A stretch of 64,000 nucleotides of DNA, from assembly GCA_947498125.1 (NCBI GenBank), contig CANMJH010000002.1, positions 1 through 64,000 of the forward strand, read 5' to 3'. Numbering within the stretch: the first letter of the stretch is position 1; every line of letters starts with the position of its first letter. The position numbers and the translations under genes are program-made. Shown here in pieces: positions 1 through 8,026 of this stretch. Origin of the DNA: an uncultured Nioella sp. Its GTDB lineage: Bacteria > Pseudomonadota > Alphaproteobacteria > Rhodobacterales > Rhodobacteraceae. The notes beneath the pieces were generated by a model. That model saw only the letters and a list, made by a program, of their open reading frames with translations, was not told where the DNA came from and did not search any database.

Positions 1-181
1 TGACGCCGCCTCACGGCAGGGTGAAAATGGGGCCGGACGGCTGAAACAAAGCGGGATTCTGGGCGGAATGCGCAGCACGCGGCCGCGCAAGCGGCAATAA
101 TCCCGCGCGCCGCGCCCGCGGGCATGGATGCGATTCTAAGGGTGAGGGGATTGCGCTTGAGTATTGGCTTAAGCTGAGCGC
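1..181. other. Non-coding left edge of the window
   Basis: GC-rich sequence without a supported gene. CTTAAGC (168-174) and GCTTAAG (180-186) form a 7-bp inverted repeat overlapping the glpD stop, but no T-run follows on the glpD strand, so a terminator is not assured. Confidence 0.4.
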
Positions 182-1741
182 TTAAGGGCTTTCGAGGTTT
201 TCAACGACGAAGGTTTCCAAACGCGAAACGTCATCTGGTGAAAGGCGCAGTCCTAAACGGGTGCGCCGCCAAAGGATGTCTTCAGCGGTCTGGACATATT
301 CATTGCGAATGAGCCACATGACCTCGGCCTCGTATAGCCCGGATCCAAAATCCAGACCCAGATCCCCGGCAGTGGTCGCTGCGCCCAAAATCTCACGCGT
401 TTCCAGACCGTAATGTTTCACCAACCGCCGGATCTGCGCGGTGCTAAGAAAGGGATAATCTTGCGTCAGGCTGGCAATAAGGTCCGCCACGCCCTCGACG
501 GCAAAATTTCCTCCCGGCAGAGCGACCCCAGCGGTCCAAGGTCCTGAAGACAGCGGCAAGTGTTGGCCGATCTTCTCAAGCGCACTTTCAGCCAGCTTGC
601 GGTAGGTCGTGATTTTCCCGCCAAAGATATTCAACAGTGGAGGACCATTTTCGTCGAGCTTGAGAACATAGTCTCGGGTTGCCGACTGAGCTGCACTCGC
701 CCCATCATCATAAAGAGGACGGACGCCGGAATAGGTCCAGACGATGTCCTGTCGTGTCAAAGTGCGCTCGAAATAGTTTGACGCGAAGTTGCATAGATAG
801 TCCTGCTCTTCTTCGCTGCATACCGGGCGCAGGGTTGGGTCCGGATGATCGTGATCCGTGGTGCCAATAAGCGTGAAGTCTTCTTCATATGGAATGGCAA
901 AAATGATCCGCCCGTCTTCGCCTTGGAAGAAATAGCATTTATCATGATCATACAGCCGCGGCGTAACAATGTGACTACCGCGAACCAGCCGCACATTTTC
1001 TTGAGAGTTCACACCAATCTTTTGGTGGATCACGTCCCCCACCCATGGCCCGGCCGCATTCACGAGCATTTTAGCGCGCAGGCTTCGCTGACCAGTTGCA
1101 TCCTCGACGATCACCTCCCAAGCATCACCATCGCGGCGGGCCGAAATGACTTTGCTGCGCACCATGATTTTGGCGCCACGGGCTTCGGCATCGCGCGCGT
1201 TTAGAACCACCAGACGCGAATCCTGCACCCAGCAATCGGAATACTCATAGGCCTTGGTGAATTTGCCTTTAAGGGGCGCACCTTCGGGACTGCCGGTCAA
1301 ATTCAACGTGCGCGTTGCCGGTAAAATTTTACGCCCGCCCAAATGGTCGTAAAAGAAAAGCCCCAACCGTATCAGCCATGCCGGGCGGCGGCCCTTTATC
1401 CAAGGCATTAACGCCGAAAGCAGTTTCGACGTCGGGGTCGTGCTCTCGAACCGCATGTCGCGGTGATAGGGCAATACAAAACGCATCGGCCACGAGATAT
1501 GCGGCATGGCACGCAGAAGGGTTTCGCGTTCTATAAGGGCCTCTCGAACCAACCGGACTTCAAAATACTCCAAATAGCGCAGCCCGCCGTGAAACAGCTT
1601 TGTTGCCGCCGATGACGTGGCCGAGGCCAGATCATTCATCTCGGCCAAACCGACCGACAGGCCGCGACCTGCTGCATCTCGGGCAATCCCGCAGCCGTTG
1701 ATACCGCCGCCGATGATAAAAAGGTCGAATGTCTCGTCCAT
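182..1741 (-). CDS. glpD: Aerobic glycerol-3-phosphate dehydrogenase
   Basis: FAD-dependent, membrane-associated enzyme that oxidises sn-glycerol 3-phosphate to dihydroxyacetone phosphate and passes electrons to quinone. The 519-residue protein has the full family length. It opens with the FAD-binding motif GGGINGCGIARDAAGRG (about residues 11-27), followed by the family block TSSAATKLFHGGLRYLEY. The ATG at 1741 lies just before the first conserved strand, so the start is sound. No glycerol kinase, transporter or glpR lies in this window, so the gene stands alone here. A divergent phosphatase begins about 190 bp upstream. Identification is firm. Confidence 0.96.
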   Translation of the reverse strand: MDETFDLFIIGGGINGCGIARDAAGRGLSVGLAEMNDLASATSSAATKLFHGGLRYLEYFEVRLVREALIERETLLRAMPHISWPMRFVLPYHRDMRFESTTPTSKLLSALMPWIKGRRPAWLIRLGLFFYDHLGGRKILPATRTLNLTGSPEGAPLKGKFTKAYEYSDCWVQDSRLVVLNARDAEARGAKIMVRSKVISARRDGDAWEVIVEDATGQRSLRAKMLVNAAGPWVGDVIHQKIGVNSQENVRLVRGSHIVTPRLYDHDKCYFFQGEDGRIIFAIPYEEDFTLIGTTDHDHPDPTLRPVCSEEEQDYLCNFASNYFERTLTRQDIVWTYSGVRPLYDDGASAAQSATRDYVLKLDENGPPLLNIFGGKITTYRKLAESALEKIGQHLPLSSGPWTAGVALPGGNFAVEGVADLIASLTQDYPFLSTAQIRRLVKHYGLETREILGAATTAGDLGLDFGSGLYEAEVMWLIRNEYVQTAEDILWRRTRLGLRLSPDDVSRLETFVVENLESP

Positions 1742-1931
1742 GGCCTGTTCCTCTGCACCCTGTCGGATGTGCCCGCGAATGTTCGTTTTGTCAATTTTTA
1801 TGTTCGAATTGCTTCCTTTTGAGGCTAATGCTTTTAAGAATACGGCAAGAATACGCCATGCAGCTTCTCAAATGCCGCAGGTGCAGCAATTGGCCTTGTT
1901 TTCAGCGTCGGCAAGCGCAAATGATTCCATC

Positions 1932-2729
1932 ATGATCCGCAACATCCGAACCATGCTTGGGAAATCAGGCGCGCCCCAATTGGCAGAGGCGCCGCCAGTT
2001 AGCCTGCCTCGCCCTGAGGTGATGACCTATGTGGTCGGCGATCTGCATGGGCGTGCTGACCTTTTGGAGCGGGCGTTAACACGGATCGATCAACATGTGG
2101 GCTCGGCAAGTGTCGCAAATCCACAAGTGGTGTTTGTGGGCGATTATATCGATCTGGGTCCTTCAAGCGCTACGGTTCTGTCACGGCTGTTCGAGCTTTC
2201 CCAAGAATTGCCAAATAACGTGACATGCCTCATGGGAAATCACGAGAAGATGTTGCTCGACTTCCTTGCCGACCCCGCGACTCGGGGGCCGCGCTGGTTG
2301 CGGAGCGGCGCGAAAGCCACACTTGAAAGTTTCAGCCTGCACACCAGCCAACTAACCCCCGGCTGCGCGCCAGAGCTTTTCCGGGCTGAGGCCGAAGGGC
2401 TGCGCGCCCATATCGACGGAGATTTACTCAATTGGCTGACAGAGCTGCCTTTGTCTTGGCATTCTGGAAATCTCTGGGTTGTGCACGCGGGCGCTGATCC
2501 CCAGCACGACATGGATCGCCAAAGCCCGCGCGTTTTGCTTTGGGGGCATCCAGAGTTTGACTCGCGACCACGTGCTGATGGCAACTGGGTTGTGCACGGC
2601 CATGTGCCGGGGAATGATCCGGTTCTGGCAGATGGCCGCATCTGCGTCGACACCGAGGCTTGGACAAGCGGCGTGCTTGCAATTGCCGTGATCCCGCCCT
2701 CGGGCGCGGTGGAGTTTCTCTACGCTTAA
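1932..2729 (+). CDS. Calcineurin-like metallophosphatase (PPP-type serine/threonine phosphatase family)
   Basis: Cytosolic two-metal phosphoesterase of 265 residues. The signature motifs are in order: GDLHG (36-40), GDYIDLG (70-76) and GNHE (102-105), then the C-terminal metal ligands in VVHAGAD and VVHGHVPG. This is the bacterial PPP protein phosphatase / diadenosine tetraphosphatase layout. The reading frame is open upstream to 1617, but that stretch is antisense to glpD. The ATG at 1932 gives the normal family N-terminus and is chosen. The substrate cannot be read from sequence; neighbours give no clue. Confidence 0.85.
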   Translation: MIRNIRTMLGKSGAPQLAEAPPVSLPRPEVMTYVVGDLHGRADLLERALTRIDQHVGSASVANPQVVFVGDYIDLGPSSATVLSRLFELSQELPNNVTCLMGNHEKMLLDFLADPATRGPRWLRSGAKATLESFSLHTSQLTPGCAPELFRAEAEGLRAHIDGDLLNWLTELPLSWHSGNLWVVHAGADPQHDMDRQSPRVLLWGHPEFDSRPRADGNWVVHGHVPGNDPVLADGRICVDTEAWTSGVLAIAVIPPSGAVEFLYA

Positions 2730-2819
2730 CCGCCGACCATGATGATAGACATGGGATTGGCTTGTTCTCTACACTGCTTTTCGACCAAAAATGTCGTTTA
2801 AGCGGGAGAAATCGAATCG

Positions 2820-3560
2820 ATGGATGGCGGCGCCTTTGAATTTTTGAGCCTAGAAGACGTTCGGGCGCTGACCCAGGACGCATTGCTGCGGGCCGGGGCG
2901 ACTTCGTCTGTAGCCGCTGCGCTGTCGCAAACTCTTGAGACTGCCGAACGTGACGGGCGACGGGCGGTTGGCCTATCGACGTTACCAAGTCTGATAGAAC
3001 ATATTCGGGCCGGACGCGTTGATCCTGACGTTGAGCCTGAGGCAACGTGGACCAACTCCGCAACTCTGGTAATCGATGCAAGAGGTGGGTTTGCTGAACC
3101 CGCTTTGGACCACTGTCTTTCTGATCTTGCAGAAAAGGTCGCGCAAAATGGAATTGGGTCGGTCACAATCCGAAACGCTTATCCAATGATCCTACCCGAA
3201 CGCACCGCAGCACAGATTAGCAACCATGGGCTTGCCACGCGATTTGAGGGGACTGGCCTTGCCAGTGAAGAGCGTGCGACAGGTCAGATCGGGATCATCT
3301 GCCAAGATCTGCAACTCCTCGGCACGCCCGCGCCCTCTGGAGAAATCCACAAGTATGTTCTGCAGGAAAATTGGCAGATCCGCCCTTATGAAGGCCCAGT
3401 AGGTGGACCGATTGCGGTAGATCATTGGATTATGGCCGCCGATGACACCACACTCTTACCTGCCAGCCGCGGTCTTACACTTGCGCAGACGCCGACGCGC
3501 CTGCATTCCGACGGCGTTTCTGTTCCGACGCGGCTATTGGAAGACATAATCAATGCGTAA
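2820..3560 (+). CDS. Unrecognised protein resembling the N-terminal half of Ldh2/malate-lactate dehydrogenases
   Basis: A 246-residue protein without signal peptide or membrane segment. Residues about 8-115 (DVRALTQDALLRAGATSS, ETAERDGRRAVGLSTLPSL, then GIGSVTIRN) follow the pattern of the Ldh2 family of NAD(P)-dependent malate/L-lactate/sulfolactate dehydrogenases. In that family the equivalent of RRAVGLS is RGIDSHG, which carries the active-site His. That His is absent here and the protein is about 100 residues short, so normal dehydrogenase activity is doubtful. It may match a DUF (possibly DUF3726), which I could not check. A GGGAG ribosome site precedes the ATG. A LysR gene follows 30 bp downstream, so the two are probably co-transcribed. 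Confidence 0.6.
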   Translation: MDGGAFEFLSLEDVRALTQDALLRAGATSSVAAALSQTLETAERDGRRAVGLSTLPSLIEHIRAGRVDPDVEPEATWTNSATLVIDARGGFAEPALDHCLSDLAEKVAQNGIGSVTIRNAYPMILPERTAAQISNHGLATRFEGTGLASEERATGQIGIICQDLQLLGTPAPSGEIHKYVLQENWQIRPYEGPVGGPIAVDHWIMAADDTTLLPASRGLTLAQTPTRLHSDGVSVPTRLLEDIINA

Positions 3561-3590
3561 CCCCAACCAGCGATCAGCCAAGGTCGCAGC

Positions 3591-4559
3591 ATGAGCGGCA
3601 TTCTGAAGGGCGTATCCATTCGTGGGCTCGAAGTATTCGAAACGCTGGCGCAAACCGGATCCGTCGGCGAGGTCGCGCGGCGGCTTGGGATGAGCCCGCC
3701 CGCCGTATCGCAACAACTTAAGAACCTGACTGCCGCCGTTGGTATGCCTCTTGTCGATCAAACTAAGCGTCCAATGATCCTCACCCCGGCAGGACATCAA
3801 TTTCTGCGCCATGTCGATATCGCCCTGACGGCGCTACGAACAGGCCAACGAGATCTGGGCGAGCTGGACCTGTCGGATGTCTCGTCGTTGCGGCTAGGAA
3901 TCATCGAAGATTTTGAAAACGAGGTGACACCCGGCCTGACCTCCGATCTGGCCGAAACCATGCAAAATTGCGAATTTCGTCTCTCGACCGGGCCAAGCCA
4001 TGTTCTGTTACAGCGTTTAGAACATAATGAACTGGATATCGTTATTTCAGCCGAAGGGCGCAGCACCCTTCCCGGCGTGATCGTCCACCCGATCGTCGAA
4101 GATCCTTATATCCTTGCGGTGCCACGCGGCACTGACGTGAGTGAGGGACTGGAAAGCCTTAACCATTTGCGATTCCTGCGCCGAGACCAAAGCCAAATGA
4201 TGGGTGAGCAAATCGAGCGCGCCCTTGCGCGCACTGGTATGACGCACCCGAACTGGTTTGAAATGGACAGCAATCAGTCAATTAACGCGCTTGTTGCCGC
4301 CCGCGGCGGCTGGACAATAACGACACCGCTCAGCCTATTGCGAGGCGCCCGTTTCTTGCGCGCAATTGACGCCCGTCCACTTCCGATTGAGCCATTCAGC
4401 CGCCGTATCGTGCTTTATGCCAACAAAGATTGGAATGCGGCGGTTCCTGCACAAGTCGCGAATATCGCGCGAGACCTCATTGAAACACATTTCATTGCAC
4501 CGGGTCTGGCCCGTATCCCATGGCTGACGGGCGCATTTAGAACACTGGATGACGATTAA
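3591..4559 (+). CDS. LysR-family transcriptional regulator
   Basis: A 322-residue LTTR. The N-terminal winged helix-turn-helix (residues about 8-65) contains GSVGEVARRLGMSPPAVSQ and continues into the usual LTPAGHQFL segment. The remainder is the periplasmic-binding-like effector domain. The effector is unknown. LTTRs often control adjacent or divergent genes; the preceding Ldh2-like gene and the downstream acs promoter region (4560-5021) are the nearest candidates. An AAGG ribosome site lies before the ATG. Confidence 0.88.
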   Translation: MSGILKGVSIRGLEVFETLAQTGSVGEVARRLGMSPPAVSQQLKNLTAAVGMPLVDQTKRPMILTPAGHQFLRHVDIALTALRTGQRDLGELDLSDVSSLRLGIIEDFENEVTPGLTSDLAETMQNCEFRLSTGPSHVLLQRLEHNELDIVISAEGRSTLPGVIVHPIVEDPYILAVPRGTDVSEGLESLNHLRFLRRDQSQMMGEQIERALARTGMTHPNWFEMDSNQSINALVAARGGWTITTPLSLLRGARFLRAIDARPLPIEPFSRRIVLYANKDWNAAVPAQVANIARDLIETHFIAPGLARIPWLTGAFRTLDDD

Positions 4560-4663
4560 CAGTGCGCATATCTGTCACTTCGGGCCGCAAGCCAAGAAGT
4601 CGTAAAAATTAACACAAATGGCTTACGCCAACGGCAGCACAGAATATACAGCTTAGCCATTGA

Positions 4664-4682
4664 AATAATTCATTAAATTATT
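4664..4682. promoter_or_regulatory. Inverted repeat AATAATT-N5-AATTATT upstream of acs
   Basis: Perfect 7-bp arms AATAATT (4664-4670) and AATTATT (4676-4682) with spacer CATTA. It sits immediately left of a second inverted repeat in the acs promoter region. This could be a regulator site, or simply the AT-rich promoter core. The regulator is unknown. Confidence 0.35.
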
Positions 4683-4684
4683 CC

Positions 4685-4706
4685 GTTTGTAAATTTAATT
4701 ACAAAC
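4685..4706. promoter_or_regulatory. Inverted repeat GTTTGTAA-N6-TTACAAAC upstream of acs
   Basis: Perfect 8-bp arms at 4685-4692 and 4699-4706 with spacer ATTTAA. It resembles the TTTGCAAA-type sites described for ScfR/RamB-family regulators of acetate and propionate metabolism in actinobacteria and alphaproteobacteria, but with T for C. That link is an inference. Its position in the acs promoter region makes it a good operator candidate. Confidence 0.45.
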
Positions 4707-5021
4707 TGGGAGCGCTATCATGAAAATCCATGACAGAACCGGCCTTTTCCGCAGCCTCTGCGCTCGCGATCTGTGAATATGCTGCCATTATCAAGTCAGG
4801 GAAACGAGGGCCTGGCGACTCGGCGGCAGAAAACTGCAAGCTGAGGCACCAGGAAAAAGGAGGTCTGGCTCGACAATAGTCGCACTGTTCATAAAAGTGC
4901 CCGCAGTCGCAGCGGAAAGCGACTGTCAACCACGCCACAAGATGCGCGTAAAAGTGATGCCGGAGACGGATCACCGCGCCTTGGTTAGAAATTGAACCGA
5001 GAGTCTTTAAGGGAGAGACAC

Positions 5022-6965
5022 GTGTCAAACGAAACCACTAAAATGCCGGGCCTGTTGAAGGACGCGCATATCGACGCTGCCAAATATGAAGAAATGTACG
5101 CCGCTTCGGTAAATGACCCCGAAGCGTTTTGGGCCGAGCACGGCAAACGCGTCGATTGGATTAAGCCTTTCACAAAAGTCAAAGACACATCTTTCGAACA
5201 TGATGATGTGCATATCCGTTGGTTTGAAGACGGCACTTTGAACGTCTCGGCCAATTGCGTTGACCGCCATCTGGCCACGCGTGGCGAACAGACCGCGATT
5301 TTGTTTGAGCCTGATGAGCCAACTGATCCCGCCCTACATATTACCTATAACCAGCTTCACAAAGAAGTTGGCCGCTTTGCCAATGTCCTTAAAGAGATGG
5401 GTGTGGAGCGCGGCGACCGGGTCGTTCTGTACCTCCCAATGATCCCGGCCGCCGCCTATGCCATGCTTGCCTGTACCCGCATTGGCGCAGTCCATTCGAT
5501 CGTGTTTGCTGGTTTCTCTCCCGACGCCTTGGCCGCACGCATCAATGGTTGTGACGCCAAATTGGTCATCACCTCGGACGGCGCGCCCCGCGGTGGCCGC
5601 GTGACCGAGCTGAAAGACAACGTCAACAAAGCGCTTTTGCATTGCAAAGACTCGGTAAAGTGCCTGTGCGTAAAACGTACCGGCGGTCAGGTCGCTTGGG
5701 TCGAAGATCGCGATTTTTGGTATGATGATGTCGCAGCAAATGTCGGCACGGACTGCCCCCCCGAAGAAATGAACGCGGAGGATCCGCTTTTCATCCTCTA
5801 CACCTCTGGATCAACCGGTCAGCCCAAAGGCGTGGTTCATACCACGGGCGGTTATCTGGTCTATGCTGCGATGACGCATGAATATGTCTTCGACTACAAA
5901 GAAGGCGATGTCTTCTGGTGTACAGCCGACGTGGGCTGGGTGACCGGCCACAGCTATATTGTCTACGGCCCACTGGCCAATGGCGCGACAACCGTGATGT
6001 TTGAAGGCGTTCCCACCTACCCTGATGCGGGACGTTTCTGGGAAGTCTGCGAGAAACACAATGTAAACCAGTTCTACACCGCCCCAACCGCCATTCGCGC
6101 GCTGATGGGCAAAGGCCCGGAATTTGTCGAAAAATATGATCTTTCGGATCTGAAAATCCTCGGCACCGTGGGCGAGCCTATCAACCCCGAAGCGTGGAAT
6201 TGGTACAACACTCATGTTGGCAAGGGGAACTGCCCGATCGTTGACACATGGTGGCAGACCGAAACCGGCGGTCACATGATGACGCCCCTGCCCGGCGCAC
6301 ATAAGCTAACGCCCGGCGCGGCACAAAAGCCGTTCTTTGGTGTAAAACCTTTGGTTCTTGAGCCCACAACAGCCGAGATCATCGAAGGTAATGGCGTCGA
6401 GGGTGTTCTGGTTATCGCAGATAGCTGGCCCGGCCAGATGCGCACCGTTTATGGTGATCATGAGCGCTTCGTGAAGACCTACTTCAGTGACTACAAAGGC
6501 TATTACTTCTCTGGTGATGGCTGCCGGCGCGATGACAATGGCGACTACTGGATCACGGGCCGCGTTGACGACGTGATCAACGTTTCGGGTCACCGCATGG
6601 GCACCGCTGAAGTCGAAAGCGCCCTTGTCGCGCATGAGGCTGTTTCAGAGGCCGCTGTGGTTGGTTACCCGCATGAGATTAAGGGCCAGGGCATCTATTG
6701 CTACGTCACCTTGATGAATGACGAAGAGCCGTCAGAAGAGCTGAAGAAAACCCTCAGCACCTGGGTCCGCACCGAAATTGGCCCAATTGCCAAGCCCGAT
6801 GTCATTCAGTGGGCTCCCGGCCTGCCAAAGACCCGATCTGGTAAAATCATGCGCCGTATCCTGCGTAAGATTGCGGAGAATGATTTTGGCTCGCTTGGCG
6901 ACACGTCGACCTTGGCCGATCCTTCGGTCGTCGATGAACTGATTGAGAACAGAGCGAAAAAGTGA
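5022..6965 (+). CDS. acs: Acetyl-CoA synthetase (AMP-forming)
   Basis: Converts acetate, ATP and CoA to acetyl-CoA, AMP and pyrophosphate by way of acetyl-AMP. The 647 residues match the normal Acs length. Visible motifs are the AMP-binding loop [20 protein letters not shown], the hinge region [17 protein letters not shown] and the C-terminal [11 protein letters not shown], whose lysine is the adenylation residue and known acetylation target in Acs. The frame extends to a TTG at 4992, but GTG at 5022 has GGGAG 6-7 bases upstream and gives the usual N-terminus, so I choose it. Its stop overlaps the adk start (TGATG), which couples translation. Confidence 0.97.
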   Translation: MSNETTKMPGLLKDAHIDAAKYEEMYAASVNDPEAFWAEHGKRVDWIKPFTKVKDTSFEHDDVHIRWFEDGTLNVSANCVDRHLATRGEQTAILFEPDEPTDPALHITYNQLHKEVGRFANVLKEMGVERGDRVVLYLPMIPAAAYAMLACTRIGAVHSIVFAGFSPDALAARINGCDAKLVITSDGAPRGGRVTELKDNVNKALLHCKDSVKCLCVKRTGGQVAWVEDRDFWYDDVAANVGTDCPPEEMNAEDPLFILYTSGSTGQPKGVVHTTGGYLVYAAMTHEYVFDYKEGDVFWCTADVGWVTGHSYIVYGPLANGATTVMFEGVPTYPDAGRFWEVCEKHNVNQFYTAPTAIRALMGKGPEFVEKYDLSDLKILGTVGEPINPEAWNWYNTHVGKGNCPIVDTWWQTETGGHMMTPLPGAHKLTPGAAQKPFFGVKPLVLEPTTAEIIEGNGVEGVLVIADSWPGQMRTVYGDHERFVKTYFSDYKGYYFSGDGCRRDDNGDYWITGRVDDVINVSGHRMGTAEVESALVAHEAVSEAAVVGYPHEIKGQGIYCYVTLMNDEEPSEELKKTLSTWVRTEIGPIAKPDVIQWAPGLPKTRSGKIMRRILRKIAENDFGSLGDTSTLADPSVVDELIENRAKK

Positions 6966-7651
6966 TGACCACTGAAACCATGACACGCCCCGTTACCCTT
7001 ATCCTTCTCGGCCCTCCTGGTGCCGGGAAGGGGACGCAAGCCCGGATGTTGGAAGAGAAGTTCGGGCTTGTTCAGTTATCGACGGGCGATTTGCTCCGCG
7101 GTGCCGTTGCCTCCGGATCGCCCGCTGGCCTTGCTGCCAAAGCGGTGATGGAAGCAGGCGAGCTTGTTTCGGATGAGATCGTTTTGGCCGTTCTTCAGGA
7201 ACGTCTGGATCAGCCCGATGTCGCAAAAGGAGTTATCCTTGATGGATTTCCCCGGACTGAAGGCCAAGCCGAAGCGCTTGACGGCGTCATGGCGGCGCGC
7301 GGCGCGGCTGTCGATCAGGCCATCTCGCTTGAGGTCAATGACGAAGCGATGGTGACCCGTGTTTCGGGCCGCTACACCTGCGCCAATTGCGGCGAAGGCT
7401 ATCACGACGAATTCAAACGCCCCGAAACGGACGGCGTTTGCAACAAGTGTCAGGGCACCGAGTTCTCTCGGCGCGCTGATGACAATGCCGAAACAGTGCG
7501 CACGCGCCTTTCGGCCTACCACGAGCAAACCGCGCCTTTGATCAGCTACTACGCCAAACGCGGCGTTTTGGCCAAAGTGCCTGCCATGGGCGAGATCGAT
7601 GAGATCGCGACTAAGCTGGGCGACATCGTTTCAGGTTTGCAAGGAGGGTAG
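6965..7651 (+). CDS. adk: Adenylate kinase
   Basis: Interconverts AMP + ATP and 2 ADP. The 228-residue protein is a long-form Adk: P-loop GPPGAGKGTQ (about 16-25), then LDGFPRT and a LID with four cysteines (CANC and CNKC), which binds structural zinc in many bacteria. A GTG at 6962 is possible, but the ATG at 6965 overlaps the acs stop and is preferred. Coupling to acs makes metabolic sense, because Acs releases AMP that only Adk can recycle. It may be a second adk besides the usual copy in ribosomal operons; that cannot be judged from this window. Confidence 0.95.
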   Translation: MTTETMTRPVTLILLGPPGAGKGTQARMLEEKFGLVQLSTGDLLRGAVASGSPAGLAAKAVMEAGELVSDEIVLAVLQERLDQPDVAKGVILDGFPRTEGQAEALDGVMAARGAAVDQAISLEVNDEAMVTRVSGRYTCANCGEGYHDEFKRPETDGVCNKCQGTEFSRRADDNAETVRTRLSAYHEQTAPLISYYAKRGVLAKVPAMGEIDEIATKLGDIVSGLQGG

Positions 7652-7660
7652 ATTTTAGGG

Positions 7661-7690
7661 GTGCCGACGCCCCGGGAAGGGCGCCGGCAT
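7661..7690 (+). other. Stem-loop between adk and the symporter genes
   Basis: Arms 7661-7672 (GTGCCGACGCCC) and 7679-7690 (GGGCGCCGGCAT) pair over 12 positions with one A-C mismatch and one G-U pair, around loop CGGGAA. No T-run follows, so a simple intrinsic terminator is unlikely. An RNA-stabilising or attenuating hairpin between acs-adk and the transporter genes is more plausible. Confidence 0.55.
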
Positions 7691-7753
7691 ATGCATGGAC
7701 CTTGGCACGATTTCCACACCTCGCCAGGGACCAACACATAAGGGAGACTATCA

Positions 7754-8014
7754 ATGGCAGAGACGCCATCCAACAACGAATATTGGTCCGCCAATATTCG
7801 GCTCGTCACCATTTGCATGGTGGTCTGGGCCGTCGTGTCCTTCGGTTTCGGCATCCTCTTGCGCCCGGTCCTTGCCGGGATCAGCGTAGGCGGCACCGAC
7901 CTGGGCTTTTGGTTCGCTCAACAAGGGTCAATCCTTGTCTTTCTGGCGATCATCTTTTTCTACGCATTCCGCATGAACGCGCTCGACCGCGAACATGGCG
8001 TGGATGAAGAATAA
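7754..8014 (+). CDS. DUF4212 small membrane subunit of an SSS symporter
   Basis: An 86-residue protein with two hydrophobic helices (about 16-40 and 55-78) separated by a short loop. It ends in the charged tail NALDREHGVDEE. This is the small partner encoded directly before solute:sodium symporters of the VC_2705/ActP-like type, and here it sits 12 bp before that gene. It probably forms part of the transporter complex in the inner membrane. GGGAG precedes its ATG. Confidence 0.88.
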   Translation: MAETPSNNEYWSANIRLVTICMVVWAVVSFGFGILLRPVLAGISVGGTDLGFWFAQQGSILVFLAIIFFYAFRMNALDREHGVDEE

Positions 8015-8026
8015 GGGGCCAAAAAG

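Larger units (their letters stand above)
4560..5021. promoter_or_regulatory. 462-bp non-coding leader of the acs operon
   Basis: No convincing long gene lies here. The left part (about 4600-4710) is AT-rich and holds two inverted repeats listed separately. The right part could encode short peptides on the plus strand: ATG at 4720 (18 codons, preceded by GGGAG) and, in another frame, ATG at 4730 (about 49 codons). Neither resembles a family I know. A 109-codon antisense frame (4699-5028) overlaps the acs start and looks spurious. Most likely this is a long, regulated acs promoter and 5' leader. Confidence 0.5.

Noticed and set aside
2428-3081. A 217-codon minus-strand frame across the phosphatase and Ldh2-like genes.
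   Set aside because: It overlaps two plus-strand genes with ribosome sites; Arg/Pro/Ser-rich translation without features.
4699-5028. A 109-codon minus-strand frame in the acs leader, with a CxC...CxxC-like cluster.
   Set aside because: It runs over the acs start and ribosome site, has no ribosome site of its own and is not like a known zinc-binding family.
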